From the NCBI GenBank assembly GCA_032622095.1, contig CP136068.1, positions 182,408,796-182,472,795 on the forward strand: DNA of 64,000 nt, written 5' to 3'. Below are positions 1-12,679 of this stretch, piece after piece; within the stretch, counting starts at the first letter, position 1, and each line of letters begins with the position of its first letter. The stretch is from Siphonodentalium dalli. Its lineage: Eukaryota > Mollusca > Scaphopoda > Gadilida > Siphonodentaliidae. The position numbers and the translations under genes were made by a program. The notes below the pieces were generated by a model that made no database searches, was not told the DNA's origin, and saw only the letters and a program-made list of their open reading frames with translations.

Positions 1-229
1 CCTCCATCTTTAATGCGAAAACAGCAGTATTTACTAATTTTCCGACAATAATAATCATATAACGACTGTCTAAAAAAACATCCATTACCCTGCAGGGAGC
101 CCCACATATATATAGAAGCATATAGAAGAGTGTCGTCTGCTCGTGTTTGTCTGGGGGTCTGTATGGGTGAAATTATAAAATTGTTAAAGAATACAAGAAC
201 AAATTATTAAAATTGTAATAAATTGTTAG

Positions 230-298
230 GCCAATGCATTCTCTTATATATGCGAGGCGACCTATGGTCGACTCGCATATATAAGAGAATGCATTGGC
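230..298. mobile_element. Palindromic MITE-like element, 27-bp arms
   Basis: The arms at 230-256 and 272-298 are exact reverse complements over 27 bases, with a 15-base loop. The arm starts GCCAATGCATT and ends TATGCGAG. Related sequence with the same ends (CCA.TGCATT, TATATATGCGAGGC) recurs at about 1,953-2,022, 16,330-16,372 and 17,090-17,165, so this is a dispersed family and not a chance hairpin. I see no coding capacity and no clear target-site duplication. Confidence 0.75.
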
Positions 299-506
299 AC
301 AGGGTAAAAAAATCCCATAATAACATGACCATACGCTAGCGTAATTAACGAACCACAGCTAAACCCACGCATAAGCTAGGATATATCTGTGTCTTTTTAA
401 TCCTATAAAATAACTTCATAGATGCGTATTCCCATACGTTTTAGATAATAATTGGTGATGTCACAAAATCAGATATAATTTATATATACGACCCAAGCAT
501 CCGGCT

Positions 507-1375
507 TTAGTTCGTTAATAAGTGTTGCAGCTTTCTTGTTCTATTCAAAAGGCCATACATGGTCCTAGTTGCTGTATTCTGGGTCTGCTTAATCAATTGG
601 CATAATCTACCATAGTAAACAAAATTAAAACCGAGGTATTTAAATTCTTTTAGAATTTTTATTTCTTGGCCCTGATAAGTGAATATTGGTAAGTTCTTTG
701 ACAATTTGTTAGTACAAATTACCATTTCCCTTTTCATTGTATTAACGTGGAGATTCCATACCTCGGCGTAATCTGCGAATGCTGAAAGTACCCGATGCAT
801 ATTGTCCTCCGTGTCTGAGAGGATCGCGGTATCGTCTGCATATAATAAACACAATATATTTATAAAACAGCCAATATGTTCAAAATATTTCTTATCAAAA
901 TAGTTTAAGTTTGAGATTGCGTAGTCGCTCAGAAAACTTTGTATATCGTTCACAAACAAAGAACAAAAAAGAGATGACATTGGTTCACCTTGAAATAAGA
1001 CAATCTGACTGATAAAGAAGTCTGATTGCGAATTATTGTTTTTCACACATAATTTTATATTGTCGACAATTTGTCGTACATGCTCCGTATTACCCGTAGA
1101 CTCTGATTGCATAAGTTTCAACCATAGAGCATCTCTCCGCACAGTATCAAATGCTTTGCGAAGTAAATCAAAGTACAAATTATCTTTCGTCCACTCTGCA
1201 TGTATACGTTTATTAGAGCATGTAGAATAAAGATATTATCTATTGTTGAGTGACCCTTGCGAAAATCTGTTTGAGTTTTATTTATCAGGTCGTTGTCTTC
1301 TGCAAATGACGATATTCGATTATTAATAACGGATGTAAAAAGTTTAGCAAAAAAACAAACATCAATTCCAACCAC
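507..1375 (-). pseudogene. Decayed non-LTR retrotransposon reverse transcriptase
   Basis: Two overlapping minus-strand frames form the middle of a LINE reverse transcriptase. The frame from 1375 to about 1180 carries the fingers region (RISSFAEDNDLI, then DFRKGHSTIDNIFIL). The frame from 1178 to 507 continues with KAFDTVRRDALW, QGEPMSSLFCSLFVNDI and the catalytic LLYADDTAIL box, then a thumb-like part ending near KEFKYLGFNF. The switch of frame between them is a frameshift. No endonuclease lies upstream and the 3' part is lost, so the copy is truncated at both ends and inactive. The clade is not assigned; the motif set is like LINEs common in mollusc and cnidarian genomes. It makes no contribution to host function that I can see. 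Confidence 0.85.
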
Positions 1376-1539
1376 TTCGACTGCGTAATTTAAACATTGC
1401 TATTTGCTAACGTTTGTAGTACGTACATTTGTGAATATATACTTCTTTACTGGTGGGACGAAATAATCGCTATAAACAAAATGACAATCACTCCGACAAA
1501 ATGAGCAACTACACTGTACAAATATTATTATGCAAAACA

Positions 1540-1890
1540 TGTGTTCCACAAAAACGCCTAATTCAAACAGTATTTAGGCATGTGTTCCGTTTATTAAAAA
1601 CACTAGTGTTTATAAAAAACACCTAAATGAAACAGTATTCAGGCAAGTGTTCTATTTATTAAAAACACTAGTGATTAACCATGTCTTCCGTTTATTAAAA
1701 CACACTTGTGTTTATCAACAACACCTAACTAAACAGTATTCAGACATGTGTTCTGTTTGTTTAACAACACTAGTGATTTACCATGTGTTCCGTTTATTAA
1801 AACACACTATTGTTTATCAAAAACACCTAAATGAAACAGAATTGAGGCACGTGTTTTGTTTATTTAAACACAATAGTGATTTCCCATATG
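1540..1890. repeat. Diverged tandem repeat, period about 101 bp
   Basis: The phrase CATGTGTTCCGTTTATTAAAA recurs near 1,579, 1,680 and 1,781. A sister half-unit (GTGTTCTATTTATTAAAAACA and variants) recurs near 1,643, 1,744 and 1,847. The 101-bp unit is therefore itself a duplicated half-unit of about 50 bp, both halves carrying ACACTAGTG-like palindromes. Open frames through it are repeat artefacts. Confidence 0.75.
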
Positions 1891-1949
1891 ATACTATTAT
1901 ATATAATATAAACGAATACATTTGTCTAACAATATTTACCTTGACCTTT

Positions 1950-2095
1950 TAAGCCAGTGCATTCTCTTATATATGCGAGGCTTCCTATGTGAGCCTCTCA
2001 TATATAAAATAATGGACTGGCACAGAATGTTCTAATGCTGCACCAGCGCAATCTCGACATGAAAGGGCTAAAAGCCCACACCTCCAACTAGATAA
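1950..2095. repeat. Dispersed repeat, copy 1 (paired with 17,070-17,225)
   Basis: This copy aligns with 17,070-17,225 in the same orientation. Shared landmarks in order are AATATTTAC, a TGAACCT/TGACCTT stretch, AAGC, the ATATATG(T)GCGAGGCTTCCTATG core, CTGGCACAG, TAATGCTGCACCAG, then a CATGAAA stretch. It contains a degenerate version of the 230-298 palindrome in its left half, so the palindrome family has longer members. Confidence 0.7.
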
Positions 2096-5000
2096 GCTGT
2101 GTTGCTAATTAATTATTGAAAGCTCTCCAATAACAAAATGTCGCACATTGAAACGATTGTCATATAAACAAAACTGTTACAGTGATTTGTCAACAAACAT
2201 TACAATCATGAAATAAGTTCGAATATTTAGTCGAAATATTATTAGATTGTTTAGAACTTTTCCAATATTTAATATCAATATTTTTTACAAACTTTAGTAT
2301 CTTATTGGACAAATTAAACATTGATCAGCAATGCAACTCGGACTGTAACATTAATGTGTATATAACAATGGTTTTGTGAAGCGAAATCATGTGACTGGAG
2401 AGTTATTAATAATTTAAAATAGAACATTGTAGATTGTGCTTTTTGATAAAACTCACTGCGCACGATTTGCTGTATACACTAATTATTATTTGGGAAGCAA
2501 TGTTTTTCGCCAGAAACGAATTTACAACTACGACTAGCTAAACGTAGTCCTAACTATGTCCGTGAGTTGCAAATCCATCAAAATGACTAAAATTGAATAT
2601 TAATGAAAGAAAAAATAGTATGTTTGGGCGGTGGAATGTTTTTTTTTAAATATGTTATTCTGAATATATGCCCTTTGCACAACCGACGATAATAGGACAC
2701 AATCAGCACATTGCTGGATTTTTTTGCAATGGATAAACAAGCCTTGACATTATTTGTAATAAGAATTATCGCCATCATGAACTGAACTGGTCCAATGACC
2801 ATATACACAAAGGTGCCACCAATCCCAGATTTCCAGTGCAAATAATCCAAGCCAGTGACTGATTATCACTATTTTACTACGATCAGATATTGATAAACGT
2901 GTTTTATGTTTTGCTGGTTAGTGTGTTTGTTTAATGTTTTCGCGGTGTCGATAAAATTAATATGATTATGGTCTGGACTACTGTGTACATGTAGGGGTGG
3001 TGGGTTAACGGAAACATCACAATTTTGTTTAATAGCCTTAATAACATTAATTACAAGTTATAACCAATATCAACCATACACATCATGTTTTATGTTCTGA
3101 AGTGATAAAGGAACAAGAATATTGGAGTTTAATTCACATTTATATATGGTAAAGGAAATTCGGAATCCCTGGAAACACTTACAGCTATGCTCTAATTAAT
3201 CGACCTTCCTTAACGAGGTTGAACACCGGTATTCCCACAGTACTCGGCCATGTTCATGTGATCAACTGCAAGTCAATGATACCACACTAACCACATGCGA
3301 TGTTTATATGAATTATATCTTTTTAAGTCGGTATTGTAACCGCACCAGAGTATTTATTTATGGCATGGCGTGACACTGCATTGATGAATGATGATGAAAT
3401 TGTAAATGGTTCCATGGCGGCAGTGACCAACTTCGTATTTTGAATAAACCGCAAACAATTTATTATATTGAAAATGGTGCCGACGTTAAACGCGTGTTTC
3501 AACTATTTAGATCAAACTTGGCATTTTTGTAGTCGCAAAAAAAATAATTAACGCTGAGACAATTTACTTGGTTATTGCAGTTAAAAACATATCACCACGG
3601 TGAGATTAACGATGGATACCACATATCAACCGCTAGCATTCGTGGTGATACCACTCGACTGCGGTTGACTGGCGGTATGCGATCGCCGTCAATAGCGACC
3701 TGCAACCTCATTAAATGGGTTGATAAATTATAGCTTAGCTGAATTTTGTGAGTAGACACAATGTATGGCATTGTATGCATCAATATAGGAATATGACACT
3801 GACAATGTTTCCACACAACATGTCTTTGGTGCGCACAATCGTAAAATAGTAAGAGACAATCTTGTATTTACGTCAACATGACCGCTTTCTCAATTTTCAC
3901 TTCCATCCAATTTCCAGTAGAAAGCTTTGCAATACCACCACTACATTCATAACTGAACTAGGTGGTCAGTGTTGATACATCTTTATTAAGTCAATCACAG
4001 ATTCATGGTCGCAATTGATATACCAACATGTAATCTACTAATCTCTATAATGGGTGAACTCGATTCATGGCTCCGGTAATATTCGGAACTGATCTCATGA
4101 CGATAATCAATGCAGCATCCAAATGAGTCAGATTAATGACTAATGCTGCACATCTTTTCAGTTTATTTTCCACATCGAATCAACTATCTCACTCGAATCA
4201 CTGTATTCTAGTTGTACTATTCGCGGAGGAACCTTCATGGCTGCAAATGTTTCTTATCCATGTAGCTGGAATTATTGGGAATACGATATGATCAAAAACA
4301 CTGTGTACACGAACTAACATCACAAAGTCATGATTAATCAACAAGTGTACTTGAATCATCTTCGCGATTCCGACAGTCTTCATAAATCATCTCAGACTCA
4401 CAAGTCTCGCTACTGATCAATGGAACTGCATGCCACGCCCATCCATTGATATCATATAGTCAAGAGTAATCGGCAGATATATTCATGTTCCAGTTTGAAC
4501 TATAGTAACTGATTGTGACATTGTGTGTCACTGTTTTATTTGCAAAATGCACCTGTTCACAGAGTTTCTCTTTACTGACTGGATGACTTCACTCATCCAT
4601 TCTTCTCTCTGTCACTAAATCAAACCTTGGTTAGATCGGAATAATCAGCAAGAATAATCATTATTCGATGCGATTTACGAATCAATTATCAAGCAAATAT
4701 TTCTGTTTGTTTCTCTCAAAACTATTCCGAATTCACAGAAAGTCATAAACGACCTTCACATTAATTTAATCTGCGAACGTTAAATGTCACACATCAGAAG
4801 GGACACATTAAACGTTGTAGTCGAGTCCGAAGACGAGTCCGACAAATAAAATAAATTAAAAAGATAATTATTGACTCACAAATGAACGAGTTGATTAATT
4901 TATCAATCGCCATTTTTTACAAGCATTGTTAAACTCTGTATTCGTTGACTGGTTCACACGCACTTGTGGCTAGGCATGTTTGATTAGCTATTCATTCGTA

Positions 5001-7124
5001 GATCACCAGTCATATATGTAGCAATATTCTCATGTAGTGTTTTCATTTATTTTGGATAAAATTGGCATGTGTTTATTTGAAACCATCTGTGTGTTATGCA
5101 TGTCATATTTTAGGCAAAAAACGTGTTTTTTGTCAATTGATAACGGTATATTATGCCGTAAAAGTACCACCAAGAAATGTATCGCACTTTATGGTTGTTA
5201 ATTGACCAAACATCTCGTGTATATAGACTTACCTAATGGACAATTGGGTAAAACTTCTCATCAAAAACATGTTCCCGCGTATAAACGTTAAGGATCGTCA
5301 AAAAATATTACTATATAATTCAGAAATGAAAATGGGGATGATAATGTTATTATGTGGTTCAAATGATGATACTACGCGGTGTGATACGTTTACTATTAAG
5401 CGCGCCAGTTTCACAGTTAAATCAAAACTCGTGTGTGCCAATTGTCCATAACCACATACCGATTTTGAATATACATATGTGTATTTCTATAATCAGAACA
5501 CATATTTATTATTATTCGATTATTTACAGTGTACTTACGGTCCATGTGCAAAAATAACGTCTTGTGAAGAGAGGGTTTCACACCATTTTAACCCGGCCAC
5601 GCCTGGTAACCATGCTAGTATTCGATAACAAGATACATGTTCTGTAATTTTAAACAAAACGCTCACAATGTACAGTAGAGCGTCACCTATACATGATCAG
5701 ATTTCTACCAATTTGTCAAGCTATTTACCAGCTGTGAGTAAGTAGTCTAAGAGACGGGTGTTTGTTTCGCGCATAAGTAATACTAATGGATGAAATGCCA
5801 ACAAGGACTCAGCATGGATGTCAGCATTGCACACAGTGGGTTTTCTGGTGCACTAGGACTTGTTTAAACAATGTTTATTATACACTCAAAAACATATATA
5901 TAAAATAAAGTATGACCAATTGTGATTACATGACATGATTTAAGAATAGTTAATGGTGAATATGATCTAGCGAAAAGCGAGCCATCTCTTATGTTGAGTT
6001 ATCTTCTCAGAAAAGAATGGACATGTTGAGTATATTTAAGAAGAGCTAATGGCAAGCTGCCATGTTGATGAGAATATGATGTGAGTATAATGGTTATGAG
6101 GAAATATAATATGCACTAGGATTGGGATTTATTTGCGCTTTATATAACACTCCCGTATGGAGCCTCACAATGACTCAAGCATACGACAGTAACTAGTGCA
6201 TCGTTCACTATGTATGGGACCCCCTAAGGGAACTACTCGTCAATGGGTATTTAGAAATAAAGGGTTGCGACAATACTGAGTACAAGATATAGATATTTGT
6301 CGCTAATATAATAGTTTTCACAATATTAAACTACAGCATGGCTGGAGCTTCCTGAAATTTTGCGAAATGTGCCAACGTATTCTCCAAAACCAGTTGGTCA
6401 GGGTCATACCCCTTTATCAAAACACTATCGGATCACCAAACATGTTCTGAGTATACATGCCATTTGGAACTTTAAATGTGTTGAGTGTTTTTATTATGTG
6501 TCCAACATAAATTCATGGGAATACGGCTTTGCAATTGTTATCAATTAGTTTGAGAGAATATTCGATAGCTGGCTAGTTGTTGTGACACAAAACTGTTTAT
6601 ACTCGACACTGTTTGTACCGGATGCAGGATATATCACAATGGGACACAAGCGACATGACACTAATGTCCGTATTATAGTATTCATGGCACTAACTGCTGT
6701 GTTCACACTCTCGGGTTTGATCAATTAATGCCGCGGAGTGAAAACTACAACTTTCGATATCTAGATCATTGTTGTGGCTAACATGTGTTCATACTTGACA
6801 CATGCATTTAATATCTCCAAGTGGGCCGACATGTGACACATTTGAGCGACAACTACTTTTCATACCCTGTATAATGTCAGCAATCGAAAAAGTTTTCTGA
6901 CCCACTGTGTTCTTGACACCGACGCCGGGAACTCGGGATGAAATCATTGACAATTGATTGGATGTGTCGTAGAAAGACTACCAGTCTTAAATCGTTTATA
7001 CAAGTGTCAAGACAAGAGCAATACACACACAATCGGCAAGCGCGCCCGACCGGACATTGATTTCTCAGGCTAAAACAGATTTGGTTCAGTGTCTATTTGA
7101 TTTGCGTTCGTTGTCTTTACCAAC
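2096..7124. other. No gene recognised
   Basis: AT-rich sequence with only short frames of random appearance on both strands. I found no conserved domain, no long repeat and no RNA gene. The last few hundred bases may contain the promoter of the lectin gene that starts at 7,125, but I see no clear TATA element there. Confidence 0.5.
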
Positions 7125-7442
7125 ATGTTGATGGTACAGCATTCGCTAACAGTTTACTGTGTAATAGCACTGGCATCCGTTGAGGCTTTTACCACAAAGT
7201 TATTCAGGGCCCCTGATGGGTGTGCAAACAATTACAAATACGTGTTCTTGGAGGCAGTCGGGACATTTAATGATCTTTCTGAAGGACAGTGTATTGCGGG
7301 CTGTGCTGCTAACCCGAATTGCCATGCAGTGAACATGAAAGATGAAGATGACTCTATGATGTGTGAAATGGGCTCAGATGCTGCATACGGCGAATGCGAA
7401 GCACTGGAACCAGCTATTGGATATAGCTACATGGAAATGGTC
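7125..7442 (+). CDS. Fibrinogen-related lectin, exon 1: signal peptide and PAN domain
   Basis: The ATG at 7,125 (context CAACATG) opens a typical signal peptide: hydrophobic core TVYCVIALASVEAF with likely cleavage near residue 22. A PAN/apple-type domain of about 75 residues follows, with six cysteines (DGC, GQC, AGC, PNC, MMC, GEC). PAN domains bind proteins or glycans in secreted and surface proteins. I end the exon at 7,442 because GTAAGT follows directly and leaves phase 0, which matches the phase-0 start at 15,734. A second GTAAGT at 7,507 lies in the same open frame but would leave phase 1 and not fit that exon. The open frame runs to 7,556, but the extra residues look intronic. Further exons in the 8.3-kb intron cannot be excluded. 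Confidence 0.75.
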
Positions 7443-8185
7443 GTAAGTTTTGTGCGCAGATTTTATTTGTCCAAAGACGTTTTCCTGTCCGAAACGTGCC
7501 TGGGTGGTAAGTTCAATGATTTTAATCAGAAGTATATGCTATTACTTTTGGTATAATGGTTTATGTTTGATAAATAATTATCTTGTTCACATATCCAAAA
7601 TAATTATAACATTACAAATTCATAATAAGTCAGTTTACAAACTCAAATTTGTGTTGTTGTTTCTGTTATTTTGTCCAACAACTTTGTTTCGGGCGGGATG
7701 CTAATGACTACAACTGTTTGAATTGTAACTCGTTGATTTGTGCGTTGACCAGTGTTGGTCATTAATTTCAACAATCATATGTTCATGGGTGAAAAGAATA
7801 AGCCGCAATATCTTCAAATGTGATTTTGGGTGCGTTTGGAAATCACCAACAAATGTAAATCAATTCAGTGGCATTTTAATAATGATATCAAACTATCGCG
7901 TGAGACATTGCTAGCGACATGTCGGGAGAAGGGTTGACGGCGCAAATCTAATTGTCGTGACGCAGTGAAAACACATTTTTACAAAATTCCACCATTCATC
8001 AATAACTTAGCTCTACCAAGTTTTGCGCATCTGTAAACAATGTAATATGACGGGGTATAAGATGAAGCTCGCAATATACTACAATGCCCTAGATTTACCA
8101 AAAGCACAATGTTTGACATAGTGTAGTAACAACACCGGCCAGTCAATGATATGTCGCATATTCAATATTAACGAAGAACACATTA

Positions 8186-10000
8186 ACAAATTATTATTAT
8201 TATTATTATATACATTTAAAAACGCATTATACAATAAAGTTTCAATGCGCTTTACAACAAAGCGCGACAAAAATAACATTGAAATGTAAAATTTAAAAAG
8301 CATAGTAATAAGGTAAAGGAAATTAAGATGATGACTAAGAACTAGATTTAAACTTAACGATTAACTTGCGGGAAACATTGTCTAAACTGTAGAGTTTTGA
8401 GATCGGTTTTGATATCCTTCAATGTATAACATCGTCGAACAGTTTGTGGCAGGCCGTTCCATACCTGCGTAGCCAATTCCTGAAAACATTTTGTACCGTA
8501 ATTCACGTTGGGTTTCGCTATTGTCCTAATGTCTAAACCGCTTGTCGTTGAACGCGTAACTCTGCCCGATTTTAGGACAAACATATCAGATATGTACTCA
8601 GGCGTTGTATTTTTCAATGATTTGTATATAGTCACCGCACATTTGAACTTAAGTCTGAATTCGAATGTCATAATGTGCTCCTGTATTAGCGTCCGTGTGA
8701 TATGGTCGAATTTGGCGACATTTTTTATCAATCGGGCGCAGCTATTTATCACAAGATAAATACGCCGAATATTCTCTTGCGTGATGTTCGTCAAAACAGT
8801 GTTTAAACTATCGATCCGAGACAATACAAGTGAGATAACTGCATGCTTCATGACATCATCACTTAAGTATCCTCGAATGCGTCGGAGGCAGCGAAGGTGG
8901 TAATAACAAACTCGGATCAAGTTCGAAACCATTTTGTCCATGGACATCGTTGAGTCAAAAATGGCTCCAAGATTGCGTAGATCTATGCATGATGTTATCA
9001 CACTTTGGCCAGGTGTATATCGAAACGGCACTCGTCGTTGTTGTTGACAAATTGCGAAAGGGCACTCAGTGAATATTTTGACCCTATAACGAGAAATTCT
9101 GACTTGTCGTCGTTAAGTTTGGGTTTGTTTTCCAACATCCAGTTTTTGATATCGACATAGCAGTCCTCGAGATGTTTTTTAGCTTGATGATACGAATTTA
9201 AATCCTTTCTAGAAAATTCTAAATACACCTGAGTGTCGTCGGCGTAGAGATGATATTTGACTGCATATTTTTCTAGAATACGTCCCAAAGGCAGAGTATA
9301 AATCAAAAACAGCAGATGCTCTAATATGGATCCCTGAGGGACACCAACATCCAGGCATACTTCCTCTGAGAGAGTCTCGCCAATAAGTACCTGTTGTTTC
9401 CTGTTAGTAAGGTATGATTTAAACCATTCGAGTGCGATGTTGCTCACTCGAATATCACTACGAAGCCGTCCTAATAAAATGGTATGATCGCAAGTGTCAA
9501 ATGCCGCACTTAAGTCAAGCATCCGAAGAAGCACACAGTTGCCACGGTCCAAGGACAGGTCAATATCATTTTTCACTTTCGTCAGCGCAGTCTCACACGA
9601 GAGATGTTTCCGGTATGCGGACTGAAACTTGTCGAAAAGAGAATAACGATTGACATGGTATAATAGCTGTCGACTAACTACTTTCTCTAAAACTTTCGAT
9701 ATAAATGACAAGTTGGATACAGGCCTATAGTTTTTAAGAACATCTCGATCCAAAGAAGCCTTTTTAAGAATCGGTGTATCAACTGCATTTTACATGATAC
9801 CAGGAACAATACCATCCATCAAAGAATTGTTTATCACCTTAGTAAAAATTGTAACGGCTTGAATTCTCACGGATTCACATTTGAGAAATTTAGTTGGAAC
9901 AGGATCTAATAGGCATGATTTGCTTGTCATGCTTAACATGAACTTTTCGACATCACTCTCATGAACAAGGTGGAATTCTGAAAACTCAATAACTGAACAT
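8186..10000 (-). pseudogene. CR1/L2-like LINE: RT and 3' end, inside the lectin intron
   Basis: The minus strand reads, in order: a pre-RT segment (SKSCLLDPVPTKFLK), the RT entry motif LKNYRPVSNLSFISKVLEK, LLDLSAAFDT-like DLSAAFDTCDH, GVPQGSILEHLLFLIY, and the catalytic YHLYADDTQVY. After a frameshift near 9,000-9,030 comes the thumb and C-terminal region (ISLVLSRIDSLNTVL, SCARLIKNV, QVWNGLPQTVR). The 3' UTR has a GCGC-stem hairpin near 8,245-8,262 and ends in a TTA/TAA trinucleotide run at 8,191-8,210, the usual CR1/L2 style of 3' end. The GVPQGS..E reading replaces the usual L-G-P. The 5' part, with the endonuclease, is missing, as expected for truncated retrotransposition. It sits antisense in the intron of the lectin gene. 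Confidence 0.9.
8191..8210. repeat. (TTA)n run, 3' tail of the LINE
   Basis: About seven TTA units sit exactly where the LINE 3' end is expected. On the element's own strand the run reads (TAA)n, a microsatellite tail typical of CR1/L2 elements, so it marks the insertion end. Confidence 0.75.
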
Positions 10001-10319
10001 CTCGTGTCTCGCATCCGAATGGTCGATGGTGGAACACATGCATTAGCATATCGCACTCGAGCATCCGTTGTCTGTAAATCCGTGTCTCGCATCTGAATGG
10101 GCGCCGGTGGAGTGGGTTGAATCTGGTCTCGCATGCGAACTTTCATTTTCATGGGATTATTTGCAAGTAAACGTTTTATTTGGTAATGATTTTGTGGATT
10201 TCCGCGATTATTTAGTGAATTTTTGCGATAAATGTGTGTTAAAATGGTGATTGCCGGTATTGTTCACGTTATGTTGCAAAGACACTCATAATCAGGTCAG
10301 GCACAGCATGTATTCAACT

Positions 10320-10812
10320 ATTATAGTGGTGTGTGCTATTATAGTGGTAAATAACCATTACCGTTTTGTAAATATGATAAAAGAGGGATAATCCCAACTC
10401 ATATTTCACACACATTATTGAAAATCATTGTCGCACTAATTCCGTACATTATACATATATCTTGTCCAGGATAATGACTAATCATGATGGCACACGATAA
10501 GCAACTCAATTAGCATTGACTTGTCATCTAGAGAGGCATATATTAGTTATATTTTTAATAACAAAGCTGGCGCAAAAGATTGCACAACGTATGTTGTCAG
10601 AAGACTGTTCATTCCCTGCGATATTGTTAAAAGTGAAATTTGGTGTCCACTGGTATGCGCCGTCTTCTATTCCCAACACAAATAAAGGAACCACGATTAT
10701 GTTATGTCCATGTAACACTATACTAGTAGAATACCAATACAATATGTTATAGCCATGTACCACTATAATAGTAGAATACCACTATAATATGTTATGACCA
10801 TATACCACTATA
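10320..10812. repeat. Short repeats with CACTATAATAGTAGAATACCA motif
   Basis: CTATTATAGTGGT occurs twice at about 10,318-10,350. On the opposite strand sense, a roughly 50-bp unit (ACCACTATAATAGTAGAATACCA, ATATGTTATAGCCAT) is repeated two to three times at 10,705-10,812. The two clusters share the CACTATA.TAG core in inverted orientation, so they may be ends of one decayed element. No coding content seen. Confidence 0.45.
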
Positions 10813-10937
10813 CTAGCTGCATTCAGGATGTGCGTGACATGATATTTGAGCCCCCATAAACGGTTTGGTTTAAGTATAAGTATGCATGTATCAAATGGAC
10901 ACGCATGTGCAATGTACCAGCAATTCGTCGTGCAGAT

Positions 10938-11135
10938 AGATTCGAAATCGACCTATAATACTCAAATAGGTTCATTATCGACCTGCACTTTTCAAATATG
11001 TTCTTAATCGACCTATCATATTCAATTAGGTTGCCTAGTCTACCTACACTTTATTTACACTATTCAAATAGGTTCATAATAGACTCACACTATTCAAATA
11101 TGTTCATATCCGACCTATAATATTTACACACGTTC
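10938..11135. repeat. Diverged tandem repeat, about 35-bp period
   Basis: Consensus ATTCAAATAGGTTCATAATCG followed by ACCTACACT, about six imperfect copies with one longer spacer. The remainder of the intron from 11,136 to 11,937 shows nothing I recognise. Confidence 0.65.
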
Positions 11136-11937
11136 ATGCTGGATTATTTGATTCTAAAATATGCCCACAGTTGTCTTATATTTGTTATTCCGTGTTGCAA
11201 CGCGGACCACAGTGAAAACACACTTCGAAGAGCGTACATATGGTGACAGTATTCATTAGCGTTATCGTCCGCCCATAATGAACTTACAATTAGTCATGTT
11301 GTGGGGTTGTGAAGTCGGCACAGTCTTGTTTGAGATAACACTTAATCGTCATAGTAAATGAAGAGATGTGCGGTTGGTGACCGGAAATATTGAGATGCTC
11401 ACGGTTGTTAAAATAACAACCCGGATCTACGCCGCCTGTTGGACGGACTCTGCCTCGAATCGGAATCAGGAAGGGAATGCAAGTCGGAAAAGAATAGAAT
11501 GGATCTAGAATAGTGATATATTCGTATTTATATCACCGGAAACTGTGTACAGGATAGCCTGTGCTATGACTCAGATAATGGGTTTAACATGTGTCGAACA
11601 CATGTTCCGCATATTTATAATTAATTAATTATGGTCATCATTTGACAGGTGCGCTCGATACAGAGAGGTTGGATATATAGTTTGCTGTGTAAGCACTCAT
11701 TGTCCTTTTATATAATCATAATGGTATTGTAACATACATGGATTTGGGGTTCATATAATATGCTTATATATGTATAGATGATGCTGATTTAGTATATATA
11801 ATATTGGTATATAATATGTGGGGTAATATTGGATAGTAAGACGATAGTGGCACAATAACACTCACATGTTCAGTTCGTTGTGGGCTCAACGTGAGTCCAC
11901 AACGATTATATGCCGAGTATGAACCTAACACAAATGC

Positions 11938-12493
11938 TATTATTATCCATCCCTTAACTATCACCATTTCCGATTGGACAAAAGCCGCCACGTGATAGTC
12001 CTGGACAAAGTCATATTGGACTCCCGAATGTCATATTGGACTCCCAAGTGTGCAATATGACTTTTTTTATCGGGACGCTGTGACGTCACGAATTAACTCT
12101 TGCGTAATGAATCCGTGAAATTGTGATGCGCGCGCAACACTGGTGGATTAGCAGATGTTTCACTTCTGCATTGAGTTTTGTTTTTCATTTCCGTGTTTAC
12201 TGTTCCAAATTATGCTTTCTGATGATCAATACAGGCTTTAATAGAGAATTAAGTGCCGATAAATACCAAAAGTAACCACTAAAGTTGTATTTCCCAAAAT
12301 ATGGATAAACATACAGATGGATAATAAAAAATGTCATTATACAATGTTGTGTACAGTATGAGTTTTTCTTGTACTCGTCCAGGTTGTGGTGAAAAGTCAT
12401 ATTGGACTCGACACTGGCGTGTCTCGTCCAATATGACTTTTCACCACAACCTAGACTCGTACAAGAAAAACACATACTGTACACAACATTGTA
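11938..12493. mobile_element. 555-bp dispersed palindromic repeat, copy 1
   Basis: This sequence is nearly the same, in the same orientation, as 63,176-63,729. Both copies start at ATTATTATCCATCCCTTAACT and end at ACAACATTGTA, where similarity stops abruptly. The 3' quarter (12,340-12,493) is a long hairpin with arms of about 67 bases and a short loop; near the 5' end GTCATATTGGACTCCC is repeated and paired with AATATGACTT. The open frames read through the hairpin are strand-symmetric artefacts. It looks like a non-autonomous DNA element. Confidence 0.8.
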
Positions 12494-12679
12494 CAAGAAA
12501 ACCATAGTCAGAAATGGTAACGCCACCAAGATCATATTATTAGCCATCAATAGAAATTATAATAATATGATATAAACTAGCTTTCAAATCCCATGTGGGA
12601 AATTTGGATACTTCCATATATCAAGTTTTCCCCGTTTCTCGTGTTATACATTACATTCTTCAAACTGTCTTTTTTATTA

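Noticed and set aside
7443-7556. Extension of the PAN exon to the second GTAAGT or to the stop at 7,556
   Set aside because: Leaves the wrong phase for the next exon and adds residues with no domain match; kept only as an alternative.
8508-8759. Plus-strand frame opposite the LINE
   Set aside because: Antisense shadow of the reverse transcriptase thumb region.
12197-12550. Cysteine-rich 117-residue frame (CGEKSYWTRHA, YCTQHC) also present at 63,427-63,810
   Set aside because: It looks zinc-finger-like and is shared by both copies, but it is the translation of a long palindrome, and outside the hairpin the two copies diverge with frameshifts.
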